Source of the DNA: Chitinophaga pinensis
GTDB taxonomy: Bacteria; Pseudomonadota; Gammaproteobacteria; Burkholderiales; Burkholderiaceae_C
DNA length: 57,420 nucleotides
Direction: 5' to 3'
Assembly (NCBI GenBank): GCA_943326015.2
Contig: CALPRQ020000025.1
Coordinates: 1 to 57,420, forward strand
Shown here: in pieces, positions 35,757 through 45,753 of the stretch
How positions within the stretch are numbered: position 1 is the stretch's first letter
How the letters are laid out: each line of letters opens with the position of its first letter
The notes under the pieces: model-generated
What the model was told of the DNA's origin: nothing
The model's input: the letters and a program-made list of their open reading frames with translations, nothing else
The model's database searches: none
Program-made: the position numbers and the translations under genes

Positions 35757-36431
35757 ATGAAACTGGCCCTTTTCGACCTGGACCACACGCTGCTGCCGAT
35801 AGATTCGGACTATTCGTGGGGTCAGTTCACCACCCGCATCGGCTGGACCGACCCGGTCGAGTTCACCCGCCGCAACGACGAATTCTTTGCGCACTACCAG
35901 GCCGGCACGCTCGACGTGCATGACTATGTGCGCTTCGCGCTCGACGCGGTGCGCCGTCACAGCCCCGCCGAGGCCGCCGCCGCGCATGAGCGCTTCATGG
36001 CCGAGCTGATCCGGCCCAATCTGCAGCCGCAGGCGCTCGAACTGGTGCAGCGTCACCGCGACGCCGGCGAGCAGGTGGTCATCATCACCGCGACCAACGA
36101 GTTCGTCACCCGCCCGATCGCGCAGGCCTTTGGCGTGAGCGAGCTGATCGCGATCGAGCTCGAGCGCGGCGCCGACGGCTGGTTCACCGGCGAGATCCGT
36201 GGCACGCCCTCGTTCCGCGAGGGCAAGGTCGCCCGTCTGCAGCAGTGGCTGGCCGCGCGCGGCCTGGATTGGGACGACTGCGACATGACCTTCTACTCCG
36301 ACTCGACCAACGACCTGCCGCTGCTCGAACGCGCCCACCACCCGGTCGCCACCAACCCCGGCACCGCCCTGCGCGAGATCGCGCAGCAGCGCGGCTGGCC
36401 CATCCTCGACCTGTTCCCCGAATCCGCATGA
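35757..36431 (+). CDS. HAD-superfamily phosphatase (HAD-IB, SerB/CicA-like)
   Basis: The 224-aa protein has the nucleophile motif FDLDHTLLP (Asp7 and Asp9), motif II VIITATNEFV, a lysine in the REGKVARL segment and motif IV YSDSTNDLPLLE. This layout fits HAD subfamily IB (phosphoserine-phosphatase-like), but serine specificity residues are not obvious. Histidinol-phosphate and acyl-phosphate phosphatases are alternatives. A GTG at 35727 would give a longer form, but similarity starts at MKLALFDLD. Its stop overlaps the pcnB start (ATGA). Confidence 0.88.
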   Translation: MKLALFDLDHTLLPIDSDYSWGQFTTRIGWTDPVEFTRRNDEFFAHYQAGTLDVHDYVRFALDAVRRHSPAEAAAAHERFMAELIRPNLQPQALELVQRHRDAGEQVVIITATNEFVTRPIAQAFGVSELIAIELERGADGWFTGEIRGTPSFREGKVARLQQWLAARGLDWDDCDMTFYSDSTNDLPLLERAHHPVATNPGTALREIAQQRGWPILDLFPESA

Positions 36432-38068
36432 TCAAGACCTTCATCGACAAGCTGCTGGGCAAGAATGGCCAGGGCAAGGGCGCCAAGCACAAGTTCGGCA
36501 AGCGCGAGGATGTGCCGGCGACGGTGCATGGCATCGATCCCTCGCTGGTCGACGGCCGCGCGCTCGACGTGGTGCATACGCTGAAACAGGCCGGCTACGA
36601 GGCCTACATCGTCGGCGGCGCCGTGCGCGACCTGCTGCTGGGCCTGCGGCCCAAGGACTTCGACGTGGCGACCAATGCCACGCCCGAGCAGGTCAAGGGC
36701 CTGTTCCGGCGCGCTTTCATCATCGGGCGGCGCTTTCGCATCGTGCACGTGATCTACGGCCGTGGCCGCGAGCATGAGGTGATCGAGGTCTCGACCCTGC
36801 GTGCCCACCTCGACAGCGCCGACGCCGAACAGGTCAGCGGCAACGAGCGCACCAGCAAGACGGCGCTGGCCGGCATGAAGCATGCGGTCGACGCCAGCGG
36901 CCGGGTGCTGCGCGACAACGTCTGGGGCCCGATCGAGCAGGATGCCGCGCGACGCGACTTCACGATCAACGCGATGTATTACGACCCGGAGACCGAGACC
37001 GTGGTCGACTTCCACCACGGCATCCGCGACTCCAACAAGCGCGTGCTGCGCATGATCGGCGACCCGGCGGCACGCTACCGCGAGGACCCGGTCCGCATCA
37101 TCCGCGCGGTGCGCTTCGCCGCGAAATTGAGCGGACTCGGCTTCCAGTTCGAGGCCAAGACCCGCTCGGCCATCCTGCCGTCCCTGGCGCTGCTGGCCGA
37201 CGTGCCGCAGAGCCGCCTGTTCGACGAGATGCTCAAGCTGCTGCAGACCGGCCACGCGCTGGCCAGCGTCGAGCAGCTCAAGTCCACCGGCCTGGCCAAG
37301 GGCATCTACCCGTTGCTGGAACTGGTGGTGGAGCGCGCCGAGGACCCCTTCGTGCACTCGGCGCTGCAAGACACCGACCGCCGCGTCGGCGAGGGCAAAC
37401 CGGTCGCGCCCAGCTTCCTGCTTGCCTGCGTGCTCTGGAGCGATGTCCGCGAGGGCTGGAACCGGCGCCAGAAAGCCGGCCTGCCGCCTTTCCCGGCGCT
37501 GCAGGAGGCGGTCGACGAGGTGTTCGAGTCGCGCATCGGCGATGTGTCGGGCCGTGGCAAGCTCGGCGCCGACATGCGCGAGATCTGGACCATGCAGCCG
37601 CGCTTTGACAAGCGCACCGGGGTCACGCCCTTCTCGCTGGCCGAACAGCCGCGTTTCCGCGCCGGCTTCGATTTCCTGCGCCTGCGCGCCCAGGTCGGCG
37701 AGCTCGACGAGGAGCTCGCGCACTGGTGGGAGACCTTCAGCACCGCGACTGACGCGGTGCGGCGCGACATGATCGACGAGATCCGGCTGGAGCAGCAGCG
37801 TGCCAAGGGCAAGCCGCGTGCCAAGGCCGGCGAGGCCCAGGCAGGCCGCAGCGGCGGGCGCGTGTTCCGCCAGCCGGCCGATGACGAGCTGCCGCCGGTC
37901 GAGCAAGCCGAATCCGCGCAGGCTGGCGCCGAGCTGCCGTTCGAATCCGAGGCAGGCGAGGGCCTCGATGGCGCGCCGGCCAAGAAGCGCCGTCGCCGCC
38001 GCCGCAAGCCCAATGCGGGCGGATCTGGCGCCGACTCCGGCGGCCAGGAGCCCGGCTCCGACGCATGA
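36428..38068 (+). CDS. pcnB: Poly(A) polymerase I
   Basis: PcnB adds 3' poly(A) tails that mark RNAs for decay. The 546-aa protein has the class II nucleotidyltransferase core: YIVGGAVRDLLLGLRPKDFDVAT (in part, with GG and DxD residues), then RRDFTINAMYYD and GDPAARYREDPVRIIRAVRFA (in part). The longer C-terminus and the RRFRIVHV segment fit PcnB rather than the CCA-adding enzyme. It ends in an acidic linker and a basic KKRRRRRRKP tail (about 523-532). Its stop overlaps folK. Confidence 0.93.
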   Translation: MIKTFIDKLLGKNGQGKGAKHKFGKREDVPATVHGIDPSLVDGRALDVVHTLKQAGYEAYIVGGAVRDLLLGLRPKDFDVATNATPEQVKGLFRRAFIIGRRFRIVHVIYGRGREHEVIEVSTLRAHLDSADAEQVSGNERTSKTALAGMKHAVDASGRVLRDNVWGPIEQDAARRDFTINAMYYDPETETVVDFHHGIRDSNKRVLRMIGDPAARYREDPVRIIRAVRFAAKLSGLGFQFEAKTRSAILPSLALLADVPQSRLFDEMLKLLQTGHALASVEQLKSTGLAKGIYPLLELVVERAEDPFVHSALQDTDRRVGEGKPVAPSFLLACVLWSDVREGWNRRQKAGLPPFPALQEAVDEVFESRIGDVSGRGKLGADMREIWTMQPRFDKRTGVTPFSLAEQPRFRAGFDFLRLRAQVGELDEELAHWWETFSTATDAVRRDMIDEIRLEQQRAKGKPRAKAGEAQAGRSGGRVFRQPADDELPPVEQAESAQAGAELPFESEAGEGLDGAPAKKRRRRRRKPNAGGSGADSGGQEPGSDA

Positions 38069-38529
38069 GCAGGCTCGTCACAGCCTACATCGCGCTGGGC
38101 GCCAACCTGGGCGATGCGCGCGCGACCGTGCGTGACGCCCTGTTGGCGCTCGACGGCCTGCCACAGACCCGCCTGCTGCGGGCGTCCGGGCTCTATCGCA
38201 CCGCGCCCTGGGAAGCCAGCGGCCCCGACTTCATCAACGCCGTGGCGGCGGTCGAGACCGGGCTCGACGCGCACGAGCTGCTGCGCGCGCTGCAGGCGCT
38301 CGAACTGCAGGCCGGGCGCGAGCGGCCCTATCGCAACGCGCCGCGCACGCTCGACCTCGATCTGCTCTTGTATGGCGACGCCGTCATCGATGCACCTGAG
38401 CTGACCGTGCCGCATCCCCGGCTGCGCGAGCGCGCCTTCGTGCTGGTGCCGCTGGCCGAGATCGCGCCGGCGCTCGTCACCGCCGACGAGCTGCGGGCGG
38501 TCGCGGACCAGGCGATCGAACGGCTCTGA
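38065..38529 (+). CDS. folK: 6-hydroxymethyl-dihydropterin pyrophosphokinase
   Basis: FolK transfers pyrophosphate from ATP to 6-hydroxymethyl-dihydropterin in folate synthesis. The 154-aa protein has IALGANLGD at the start, LYRTAPWEASGPDFINAV and RTLDLDLLLYGD, where the Asp pair binds Mg2+, then PHPRLRERAFVLVPLAEIAP. Length is normal. The pcnB-folK order with ATGA overlap is common in proteobacteria. It converges on pdxH. Confidence 0.95.
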   Translation: MSRLVTAYIALGANLGDARATVRDALLALDGLPQTRLLRASGLYRTAPWEASGPDFINAVAAVETGLDAHELLRALQALELQAGRERPYRNAPRTLDLDLLLYGDAVIDAPELTVPHPRLRERAFVLVPLAEIAPALVTADELRAVADQAIERL

Positions 38530-38575
38530 TCTGCCGGCACGGCGCCGTTGGCGACCCTGTGCCTGGGCGTTAGGC

Positions 38576-39208
38576 TCAGGGTGCCAGCCGTTCGCGCAGC
38601 CAGCCGTCGGCCTGCAGGGTGTAGCGCAGCCGGTCATGCAGCCGGCTCTTGCGGCCCTGCCAGAATTCCCAGCAGTCCGGCACCAGACGGAAGCCACCCC
38701 AGTGCGGCGGGCGCGGCGGCCTGAGCAGGAACTGGGCGCCGTACTTGGCGGCATTGGTCACCAGCAGGGTGCGGTTCGGGATCACCTGGCTCTGCGGGCT
38801 GGCCCAGGCGCCGATCCGGCTGTCGAGCGGGCGGCTGTGGAAATACGCGTCGCTCTCCTCGGCGCTGACGCGTTCGACCCGGCCCTCGATGCGCACCACG
38901 CGCTCGAGCTCGACCCAGTGGAACTGCAGCGCAGCCCAGGGGTTGCCCGCCAGCTCGCGGCCCTTGCGGCTGTCGTAGTTGGTGTACCAGACGATGCCGC
39001 GCTCGTCGTAGCCCTTGATCAGCACCACGCGCGTGCTCGGGCGCAGGTCGCTGCCGACGCTGGCGACCGTCATCGCATTGGGCTCGGGGATCTCGCTCTT
39101 GATGGCTTCATGCAGCCATTGGTCGAACTGCAGCATGGGGTCGGCGTGCGAGGCATGCTCGTTGAGTTCGGCGCGCTCGTAGCTCTTGCGTAGGTCGGCG
39201 ATTTTCAT
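38576..39208 (-). CDS. pdxH: Pyridoxamine/pyridoxine 5'-phosphate oxidase
   Basis: PdxH oxidises PNP or PMP to pyridoxal phosphate with FMN. The 210-aa protein has [15 protein letters not shown] at the start, [33 protein letters not shown] (in part, FMN contacts), [15 protein letters not shown] and the C-terminal [12 protein letters not shown]. The ATG at 39208 is preferred over a GTG at 39214 because a TATACT -10 box (39216-39221, minus) would start transcription near 39209, past the GTG. No Shine-Dalgarno sequence is present, so a leaderless message is likely. Confidence 0.94.
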   Translation of the reverse strand: MKIADLRKSYERAELNEHASHADPMLQFDQWLHEAIKSEIPEPNAMTVASVGSDLRPSTRVVLIKGYDERGIVWYTNYDSRKGRELAGNPWAALQFHWVELERVVRIEGRVERVSAEESDAYFHSRPLDSRIGAWASPQSQVIPNRTLLVTNAAKYGAQFLLRPPRPPHWGGFRLVPDCWEFWQGRKSRLHDRLRYTLQADGWLRERLAP

Positions 39209-39215
39209 GTCCACC

Positions 39216-39221
39216 AGTATA
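39216..39221 (-). promoter_or_regulatory. -10 box of pdxH
   Basis: TATACT on the minus strand is seven bases before ATG 39208. A matching -35 is not clear. Its position decides the choice of start codon for pdxH. Confidence 0.45.
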
Positions 39222-39245
39222 GGCAGGCCGGGCCGGCCAGGGCCG

Positions 39246-39251
39246 TAAAAT
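39246..39251 (+). promoter_or_regulatory. Candidate -10 box of yceD
   Basis: TAAAAT lies 27 bases before the yceD ATG, in the divergent gap shared with pdxH. No clear -35 is visible. Confidence 0.4.
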
Positions 39252-39278
39252 CCAGCCCTTCATTGTCCGGATTCCGCC

Positions 39279-39860
39279 ATGACCGCTGCCAAGCCCCCGA
39301 CCGCCCTCGACCTGCGCGCCTGCGCCCAGAAAGCCGAAACCCTGTCCGGCCAGGCACCGCTGGCCGCCTTTGCGCGCCTGACCGAGGATCTGCCCGAGCT
39401 GGCCTCGCTGGCGCCGGTGCGCTGGAGCGCGCACGCCGAGTTCCGCCAGCCGCTGGGCGAGCTGACGCCCGAGGTCGACCGCAGCGTCACGCCCGAGCCC
39501 CAGCTCTGGCTGCACCTGCAAGCCGACGCCGAAGTGCCGCAGACCTGCCAGCGCTGCCTGTCGCCCTACGCGCAGCCGGTCGAGGTCGACCGCTGGTTCC
39601 GCTTCGTCGCGAGCGAGGAAGTCGCGCTGACCGAGGACGACGCCAGCGAGGAAGACCTGCTGGTGTTCGAGCCGCGGCTGGACCTGGTCGCGCTGCTGGA
39701 AGACGAGCTGCTGATGGAGCTGCCGCTGGTGCCCATGCACGAACAATGCCCCGAGCCGGTGCGCATGAGCGCCGGCGAACTGCCCGCCAGCGTCGAGGAA
39801 GAAAAGCCCCATCCCTTCGCCGCGCTGGCCTCGTTGAAGGCGCGCGCAAGCAAGGATTGA
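39279..39860 (+). CDS. yceD: YceD family protein (DUF177), 23S rRNA accumulation factor
   Basis: YceD is needed for normal 23S rRNA levels in E. coli and some plants; the mechanism is not fully known. The 193-aa acidic protein has the family CxxC (QTCQRC, Cys90 and Cys93), QPVEVDRWFRFV, a long acidic run, LVALLEDELLMELPLVPMH and a C-terminal PFAALASLKA. It is immediately upstream of rpmF, the standard genomic neighbour. The gene's stop overlaps the -35 of the rpmF promoter. Confidence 0.92.
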   Translation: MTAAKPPTALDLRACAQKAETLSGQAPLAAFARLTEDLPELASLAPVRWSAHAEFRQPLGELTPEVDRSVTPEPQLWLHLQADAEVPQTCQRCLSPYAQPVEVDRWFRFVASEEVALTEDDASEEDLLVFEPRLDLVALLEDELLMELPLVPMHEQCPEPVRMSAGELPASVEEEKPHPFAALASLKARASKD

Positions 39861-39886
39861 CCCCCTTCCTGACAAGTCGCTATAAT
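39857..39886 (+). promoter_or_regulatory. Promoter of rpmF
   Basis: TTGACC (39857-39862), an 18-base spacer and a perfect TATAAT (39881-39886). It overlaps the yceD stop. It is the closest to consensus promoter seen in the window, as expected for a ribosomal protein gene. The leader would be about 75 nt. Confidence 0.75.
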
Positions 39887-39965
39887 TCGACGTTTCGCGC
39901 TGGCCTGAAAAACTGTTTTCATGGGGCTGGTGCAGCCATCCACTCATTTTCGATAGGAGCCGATC

Positions 39966-40148
39966 ATGGCCGTCCAGCAAAACAAAAAGTCCCCCTCCAA
40001 GCGCGGCATGCACCGTTCGCACAATGCCCTGAACGTGCCGGGCATCGCCGTGGAAGCCACCACCGGTGAAACCCACCTGCGCCACCACATCAGCCCGAAC
40101 GGCTTCTACCGTGGTCGCCAGGTCCTGAAGAACAAGTCCGAGGCCTGA
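39966..40148 (+). CDS. rpmF: 50S ribosomal protein L32
   Basis: The 60-aa basic protein begins [20 protein letters not shown], the standard bL32 opening, and lacks the zinc cysteines found in some L32 forms. A GGAG ribosome binding site precedes the ATG. It has its own strong promoter upstream and a strong terminator after it. Confidence 0.97.
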   Translation: MAVQQNKKSPSKRGMHRSHNALNVPGIAVEATTGETHLRHHISPNGFYRGRQVLKNKSEA

Positions 40149-40191
40149 TCGGCGCTGACGCGCCATCGCTCTCGCACGATTCGTTCGAGGC

Positions 40192-40219
40192 AAAGCCCGC
40201 ATCCATGCGGGCTTTTTTT
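40192..40219 (+). terminator. Rho-independent terminator after rpmF
   Basis: AAAGCCCGCAT (40192-40202) pairs perfectly with ATGCGGGCTTT (40205-40215), with a 2-base centre, and runs on into T's. It separates rpmF from plsX, so plsX needs read-through or its own promoter. Confidence 0.9.
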
Positions 40220-40250
40220 ATCCTGATGCTGTCACCTTGAGGACGCTGGA

Positions 40251-41306
40251 ATGATCACCATCGCGGTCGATTGCATGGGCGGAGACTTCGGCCCCGCAGT
40301 CACCTTGCCGGCCTGTGCCGCCTTTCTTGCCTCGCACCCGGACGCCCGCCTGCTGCTGGTCGGCCTGCCCGAGGCCCTGGCCAGACTGCCTGCTTCCATT
40401 GACAAGACCCGCATCCAGGTCATCGCGGCCAGCGAGGTCGTCACGATGGATGATCCCCTGGAGGTGGCGTTGCGGCGCAAGCGCGACTCGTCGATGCGCG
40501 TCGCCATCAACCAGGTCAAGGACGGCGCCGCCCAGGCCGCGGTCTCGGCCGGCAACACCGGCGCGCTGATGGCGATCGCGCGCTTCGTGCTCAAGACGCT
40601 CGACGGGATCGACCGGCCGGCGATCGCGGGCCAGATGCCCAATGTCACCGGCGGCGCGACCACCATGCTCGACCTCGGCGCCAACGTCGATTGCACGGCC
40701 GAGCACCTGCTGCAGTTCGCCGTCATGGGTTCGGCCCTGGTGGTCGCGATCAGCGGCAAGGAGTCGCCCACGGTCGGCCTGCTCAACATCGGCGAGGAGG
40801 CCATCAAGGGCAACGAGGTCATCAAGCAGACTGGCGCCTTGCTGCGCGCTGCGGCGACCAACGGCGACCTCAACTTCCAGGGCAACGTCGAGGGCAATGA
40901 CATCTTCAAGGGCGTGGTCGACCTGGTGGTCTGCGACGGCTTTGTCGGCAATGTCGCGCTCAAGAGCAGCGAGGGCCTGGCCAGCATGGTTAGTACCCTG
41001 ATCAAGCAGTCCTTCGGGCGCAATATCCTGACGAAAATGGCTGCCATCGTGGCCTATCCGGTGCTATCGGCCTTCAAGAAGCGGGTTGATCACCGGCGCT
41101 ACAACGGCGCGGCCTTGCTCGGCCTGCGCGGCCTGGTGTTCAAGAGCCATGGCTCGGCCGACGCCTTTGCCTTCGAGCAGGCGCTGGCGCGCGCGTATGA
41201 TGCGGCCCACAACCAGTTGCTCGACAACGTGCGGGCGCGCATCGCCCACGCGGCGCCGCTGATGGCGGCCAAGGGCCCAGCCGCCGACTTGGCCGCTGCA
41301 GCCTGA
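40251..41306 (+). CDS. plsX: Phosphate acyltransferase PlsX
   Basis: PlsX converts acyl-ACP to acyl-phosphate, the acyl donor for PlsY in phospholipid synthesis. The 351-aa protein starts [14 protein letters not shown], then has [24 protein letters not shown] (in part), [10 protein letters not shown] and [18 protein letters not shown], the family blocks in order. GAGGACG upstream is a ribosome binding site. It heads the fatty-acid operon that runs to fabF. Confidence 0.95.
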   Translation: MITIAVDCMGGDFGPAVTLPACAAFLASHPDARLLLVGLPEALARLPASIDKTRIQVIAASEVVTMDDPLEVALRRKRDSSMRVAINQVKDGAAQAAVSAGNTGALMAIARFVLKTLDGIDRPAIAGQMPNVTGGATTMLDLGANVDCTAEHLLQFAVMGSALVVAISGKESPTVGLLNIGEEAIKGNEVIKQTGALLRAAATNGDLNFQGNVEGNDIFKGVVDLVVCDGFVGNVALKSSEGLASMVSTLIKQSFGRNILTKMAAIVAYPVLSAFKKRVDHRRYNGAALLGLRGLVFKSHGSADAFAFEQALARAYDAAHNQLLDNVRARIAHAAPLMAAKGPAADLAAAA

Positions 41307-41347
41307 AACGCTGCTGGCATCCCGGGCCAGACCAACCCAGACCGAAG

Positions 41348-42367
41348 ATGAGACGCTATTCCCGCATTACCGGTACCGGCAGCTACCTGCCGCCGCGCCG
41401 ACTGACGAACGCCGACATGGTCGGCCTGCTGGCCGAACGAGGCATCGAGACCAGCGATGACTGGATCGTCGCCCGTACCGGCATCCGGGCTCGTCACTAT
41501 GCCGACGACGGGGTCAACGCCAGCGATCTGGCGCTGCAGGCCTCGCTCCAGGCGCTGGAAGCGGCCGGGCGCAAGGCCAGCGACATCGACCTGATCATCG
41601 TCGCGACCTCGACGCCCGACATGGTCTTTCCCTCGACTGCTTCCATCCTGCAGCGCAAGCTGACCGAGGTGGCCGTGGCCCAGGGCGATCTGGGCGCGGC
41701 CGGCGGCGCGGCCTTCGACGTGATGGCGGTCTGCAGCGGCTTCATCTACGCGCTGACCGTCGCCGACGCGATGATCCAGTCGGGTGCCGCCACCCGCGCG
41801 CTGGTGGTCGGCGCCGAGATCTTCTCGCGCATCCTCGACTTCAACGACCGCACCACCTGCGTGCTGTTCGGCGATGGCGCCGGCGCCGTGGTGCTGGAAG
41901 CGACCGAGCATGACGGCAGCGGCCCGGGCGTGCTGGCCAGCGACATCCATGCCGACGGCCGCCACACCGGCATCCTGTGCGTGCCGGGCACGGTCAGCGG
42001 CGGCCAGGTGCTGGGCGACCCGCTGCTCAAGATGGACGGCCAGGCCGTGTTCAAGCTCGCGGTCGGCCTGCTCGAGAGCGCCGCCAAGGCCGCGCTGGCC
42101 AAGGCCGGCAAGACCGAGGCCGATGTCGACTGGCTGGTGCCGCATCAGGCCAACCTGCGCATCATCCAGAGCACGGCGCGCAAGCTCAAGCTGTCGATGG
42201 ACAAGGTGATCGTGACGGTGGACCAGCATGGCAACACCTCGGCGGCATCGATCCCGCTGGCGCTCGACGAGGGCGTGCGCAGCGGCCGCCTCCAGCCCGG
42301 CCAGACCGCCATGCTCGAAGGGGTGGGCGGTGGCTTCACCTGGGGCGCGGTGCTGCTGCGTCTGTAA
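41348..42367 (+). CDS. fabH: Beta-ketoacyl-ACP synthase III
   Basis: FabH condenses acetyl-CoA with malonyl-ACP to start fatty-acid synthesis. The 339-aa thiolase-fold enzyme has the catalytic triad Cys129 ([11 protein letters not shown]), His266 (VPHQANLRI) and Asn296 ([11 protein letters not shown]). The start [15 protein letters not shown] matches family N-termini. It lies between plsX and fabD in the conserved order. Confidence 0.96.
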   Translation: MRRYSRITGTGSYLPPRRLTNADMVGLLAERGIETSDDWIVARTGIRARHYADDGVNASDLALQASLQALEAAGRKASDIDLIIVATSTPDMVFPSTASILQRKLTEVAVAQGDLGAAGGAAFDVMAVCSGFIYALTVADAMIQSGAATRALVVGAEIFSRILDFNDRTTCVLFGDGAGAVVLEATEHDGSGPGVLASDIHADGRHTGILCVPGTVSGGQVLGDPLLKMDGQAVFKLAVGLLESAAKAALAKAGKTEADVDWLVPHQANLRIIQSTARKLKLSMDKVIVTVDQHGNTSAASIPLALDEGVRSGRLQPGQTAMLEGVGGGFTWGAVLLRL

Positions 42368-42396
42368 GAAAAGACAAGACCGTACAGGAAGCAAAC

Positions 42397-43347
42397 ATGA
42401 GTCAATTCGCATTCGTTTTCCCCGGCCAGGGTTCCCAGTCGGTCGGCATGCTCGACGCCTGGGGCGACCATCCGGTCGTGCTCGAAACGCTCAAGGAAGC
42501 GTCCGATGCACTCGGCGAGGACGTCGCCAAGCTGATCCACCAAGGCCCCAAGGAAGCGCTGGCGCTGACCACCAACACCCAGCCCGTGATGCTGGCCGGT
42601 GCGGTCGCCGCCTGGCGCGTCTGGCTGGCTGAAGGCGGCGCGTTGCCGGCTGCGGTCGCCGGTCATTCGCTGGGCGAGTACTCGGCGCTGGTCGCCGCCG
42701 GTTCGCTGACGCTGGCGCAGGCCGCGCCGCTGGTGCGCTTCCGTGCCCAGGCGATGCAGGACGCGGTGCCGGTCGGTGCCGGCGCCATGGCCGCCATCCT
42801 GGGCCTGGACCCCGAGGCGGTCAAGGCCGGCTGCGCCGAGGCGCAGGCCCTGTTCGCCGCCGACAGCGGCGAAGTGGTCGAGGCCGTCAACTTCAACGAT
42901 GCCGCGCAGACCGTGATCGCCGGCAGCAAGGCCGCGGTCGAGAAGGCCTGTGAAGTGCTAAAAGCCAAGGGCGCCAAGCGCGCACTGTCGCTGCCGGTCT
43001 CGGCGCCGTTCCACTCCAGCCTGATGAAGCCCGCCGCCTTGCGCCTGCAGGAGAAGCTGGCCGCGACCACCTTTGCGCTGCCGCAGATCCCGGTGCTCAA
43101 CAACATCGATGTCGCGGTCGAGACCGAGGTCGAGCGCATCCGCGATGCGCTCTATCGCCAGGCCTTCGGCCCGGTGCGCTGGGTCGAGAGCGTGCGCGCG
43201 CTGAAAGGCCGTGGCATCAGCCACATCATCGAGTGCGGCCCCGGCAAGGCGCTGACCGGCATGGTCAAGCGCATCGATGCCGAACTGGTCGCCGCCGCCA
43301 TCAACGACCCGGCCACGCTGGCCGAAGTCAAGGCCCTGCTGGCCTGA
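42397..43347 (+). CDS. fabD: Malonyl-CoA:ACP transacylase
   Basis: FabD loads malonyl onto acyl carrier protein. The 316-aa protein has FAFVFPGQGSQSVGML, the nucleophile Ser91 in VAGHSLGEYSAL, and the catalytic His in SLPVSAPFHSSLM. The start is ATG at 42397 preceded by an AGGAAG-type ribosome binding site; the longer open frame is overlap with fabH. fabG follows after 10 bases. Confidence 0.96.
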   Translation: MSQFAFVFPGQGSQSVGMLDAWGDHPVVLETLKEASDALGEDVAKLIHQGPKEALALTTNTQPVMLAGAVAAWRVWLAEGGALPAAVAGHSLGEYSALVAAGSLTLAQAAPLVRFRAQAMQDAVPVGAGAMAAILGLDPEAVKAGCAEAQALFAADSGEVVEAVNFNDAAQTVIAGSKAAVEKACEVLKAKGAKRALSLPVSAPFHSSLMKPAALRLQEKLAATTFALPQIPVLNNIDVAVETEVERIRDALYRQAFGPVRWVESVRALKGRGISHIIECGPGKALTGMVKRIDAELVAAAINDPATLAEVKALLA

Positions 43348-43357
43348 AGGAGAGAAC

Positions 43358-44107
43358 ATGCCTGAAAATCAAAACAAGGCCCAGGTCGCGCTGGTCACGG
43401 GCGCTTCGCGCGGCATCGGCGCGGCGATCGCGCTCGAACTGGCCCGCCAGGGCTACCAGGTGATCGGCACCGCCACCTCGGACGAGGGCGCGGCCAGGAT
43501 CGGTGCCGCCCTGGCCGCCTTCCCGGGCTGCCGTGGTGCCAACCTGAACGTCAATGACGCCGCTGCTGGCGAGGCGCTGATCGACGCCATCGTCAAGGAG
43601 CAGGGCGGTCTGCAGGTGCTGGTCAACAACGCCGGCATCACGCGCGACACGCTGGCCATGCGCCTGAAGGACGAGGACTGGGATGCGGTGCTCGACACCA
43701 ACCTCAAGGCCGTCTTCCGCATGAGCCGGGCCGTGATCCGTCCGATGATGAAGCAGCGCTACGGCCGCATCATCAGCATCACCAGCGTGGTGGGCGCCTC
43801 GGGCAACGCGGGTCAGGCCAACTACGCGGCCGCCAAGGCCGGCGTCGCCGGCATGACGCGGGCGCTGGCGCGCGAGCTCGGCAGCCGCCACATCACCGTC
43901 AACTGCGTCGCCCCCGGCTTCATCGAGACCGACATGACCGGCTCGCTGCCCGAGGCGCAGCAGCAGGCGCTGCTGAACCAGATTCCGCTCGGACACCTGG
44001 GCAAGCCGGCCGATGTCGCGCATGCGGTGGCCTTCCTCGCCAGCCCGCGCGCGGGCTATGTCACGGGCCAGGAATTGCACGTCAACGGCGGCATGTTCAT
44101 GGCCTGA
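43358..44107 (+). CDS. fabG: 3-oxoacyl-ACP reductase
   Basis: FabG reduces 3-ketoacyl-ACP with NADPH. The 249-aa short-chain dehydrogenase has TGASRGIG (14-21), NNAGITRD, the catalytic Ser in ITSVVGASGN, and Tyr156/Lys160 in NYAAAKAG. AAGGAG lies 5 bases before the ATG. It ends 144 bases before acpP. Confidence 0.96.
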   Translation: MPENQNKAQVALVTGASRGIGAAIALELARQGYQVIGTATSDEGAARIGAALAAFPGCRGANLNVNDAAAGEALIDAIVKEQGGLQVLVNNAGITRDTLAMRLKDEDWDAVLDTNLKAVFRMSRAVIRPMMKQRYGRIISITSVVGASGNAGQANYAAAKAGVAGMTRALARELGSRHITVNCVAPGFIETDMTGSLPEAQQQALLNQIPLGHLGKPADVAHAVAFLASPRAGYVTGQELHVNGGMFMA

Positions 44108-44210
44108 TCGGGGCCAGGCCTGCGAATCGGATAACATCACCCCCGGCTAGCCGCCAGGGGCTGGGCTGCGGTCAGCGACACAGTTGCAGAACTGGCGGAG
44201 TCGGCCCGGC

Positions 44211-44216
44211 TAAAAT
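44211..44216 (+). promoter_or_regulatory. Candidate -10 box of acpP
   Basis: TAAAAT lies 35 bases before the acpP ATG, in the 144-base gap after fabG. A TTGCAG hexamer is 21 bases upstream, longer than normal spacing, so the -35 is doubtful. An internal promoter is expected because acpP is needed in large amounts. Confidence 0.4.
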
Positions 44217-44251
44217 GGCGGCACAGTTTTCAACCACCCTCAGAGGGAAAT

Positions 44252-44488
44252 ATGAGCGATATCGAAGCACGCGTGAAGAAAATCATTGCCGAACAACTCG
44301 GCGTGGAAGAGTCCCAGGTGACCAACGAGAAGTCCTTCGTGGCCGATCTGGGTGCTGACTCCCTCGACACCGTGGAGCTGGTGATGGCCCTGGAAGATGC
44401 CTTCGGTATCGAAATCCCGGACGAAGACGCCGAGAAGATCACCACGGTGCAAAACGCCATCGACTACGCAGTCGCCAACCAGAAGTAA
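44252..44488 (+). CDS. acpP: Acyl carrier protein
   Basis: AcpP carries growing acyl chains on a phosphopantetheine arm. The 78-aa acidic protein has the attachment Ser37 in [17 protein letters not shown] precedes the ATG. It sits between fabG and fabF as usual; the AcpS that activates it is encoded at 55506-55898. Confidence 0.97.
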   Translation: MSDIEARVKKIIAEQLGVEESQVTNEKSFVADLGADSLDTVELVMALEDAFGIEIPDEDAEKITTVQNAIDYAVANQK

Positions 44489-44494
44489 GCATCC

Positions 44495-45739
44495 ATGAGC
44501 CGCCGCCGTGTCGTCGTGACCGGTCTGGGCTGCCTCACCCCCGTGGGTAACACGGTCGAGGCGTCCTGGGCCAACCTGCTCGCTGGTCAGTCCGGCATCG
44601 ACTTGATCACCAAGTTCGATACCAGCAACTTTGCCTGCAAGATCGCAGGTGAGGTCAAGGGCTTTGACTTGGAGTCCTACATCAGCGCCAAGGAAGCGCG
44701 GACGATGGACACCTTCATCCACTACGGCATTGCCGCGGCCGCCCAGGCCGTGGCCGATGCCGGTCTGCCCACGGGCGACGCGCTGGGTGAGGAAGAAGCC
44801 ACACGCATCGGTTGCGTGATCGGCTCGGGCATCGGCGGCTTGCCCCTGATCGAGAACACCCGTGACGAACTGGTGAGCCGCGGCCCGCGCCGCATCTCGC
44901 CTTACTTCGTCCCGGCCTCGATCATCAACATGATTGCGGGTCACGTGTCGATGCGCTTCGGCTTCAAGGGCCCGAACCTCGCCGTCGTCACGGCCTGCAC
45001 CACCGGCCTGCACTGCATTGGCGAAGCCGGCCGCATGATCGAATACGGTGACGCCGACGTGGTCGTCGCCGGGGGCTCGGAAGCCACCACTTCGCCGCTG
45101 GGCGTGGGCGGCTTCGCTGCCATGCGTGCCCTGTCGACGCGCAACGACGACCCCAAGACCGCGTCCCGTCCCTGGGACAAGGACCGCGACGGCTTCGTGC
45201 TGGGCGAGGGCGCCGGCGTGATGGTGCTGGAAGAATACGAGCACGCCAAGGCGCGCGGCGCCAAGATCTACGCCGAGCTGCTGGGCTACGGCATGAGCGC
45301 CGACGCCGGCCACATGACGGCGCCGAGCATGGACGGCCCGCGCCGCGCCATGCTCAACGCACTGCGCAATGCCGGCGTCAACGCCGACCAGCTCCAGTAC
45401 CTGAACGCGCACGGCACCTCGACCCCGCTGGGCGACATCAACGAGACCAACGCGATCAAGGCGGCGCTGGGCGACCATGCCAAGCAGATCGTCGTGAACT
45501 CGACCAAATCCATGACGGGCCACCTGTTGGGTGGCGCGGGCGGCATCGAGAGCATCTTCACGGTGCTGGCGCTGCACCACCAGATCAGCCCGCCGACCAT
45601 GAATATCTTCAACCAGGACCCCGAGTGTGACCTGGACTACTGCGCCAACCAGGCGCGCGAGATGAAGATCGACTATGCGCTGAAGAACAACTTCGGCTTC
45701 GGCGGCACCAACGGTTCGTTGGTGTTCAAGCGCGTCTGA
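44495..45739 (+). CDS. fabF: Beta-ketoacyl-ACP synthase II
   Basis: FabF elongates acyl-ACP and sets membrane fluidity. The 414-aa protein has the Cys-His-His catalytic set: Cys168 ([12 protein letters not shown]), His306 ([11 protein letters not shown]) and His343 ([11 protein letters not shown]). It begins 6 bases after the acpP stop and ends 14 bases before the YgfX-like gene. Confidence 0.96.
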   Translation: MSRRRVVVTGLGCLTPVGNTVEASWANLLAGQSGIDLITKFDTSNFACKIAGEVKGFDLESYISAKEARTMDTFIHYGIAAAAQAVADAGLPTGDALGEEEATRIGCVIGSGIGGLPLIENTRDELVSRGPRRISPYFVPASIINMIAGHVSMRFGFKGPNLAVVTACTTGLHCIGEAGRMIEYGDADVVVAGGSEATTSPLGVGGFAAMRALSTRNDDPKTASRPWDKDRDGFVLGEGAGVMVLEEYEHAKARGAKIYAELLGYGMSADAGHMTAPSMDGPRRAMLNALRNAGVNADQLQYLNAHGTSTPLGDINETNAIKAALGDHAKQIVVNSTKSMTGHLLGGAGGIESIFTVLALHHQISPPTMNIFNQDPECDLDYCANQAREMKIDYALKNNFGFGGTNGSLVFKRV

Positions 45740-45753
45740 TCCCGCTCTGAGCC

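Noticed and set aside
44184-44216. TTGCAG/TAAAAT as a full acpP promoter
   Set aside because: The spacing is 21 bases, too long for a standard promoter; only the -10 box is reported.
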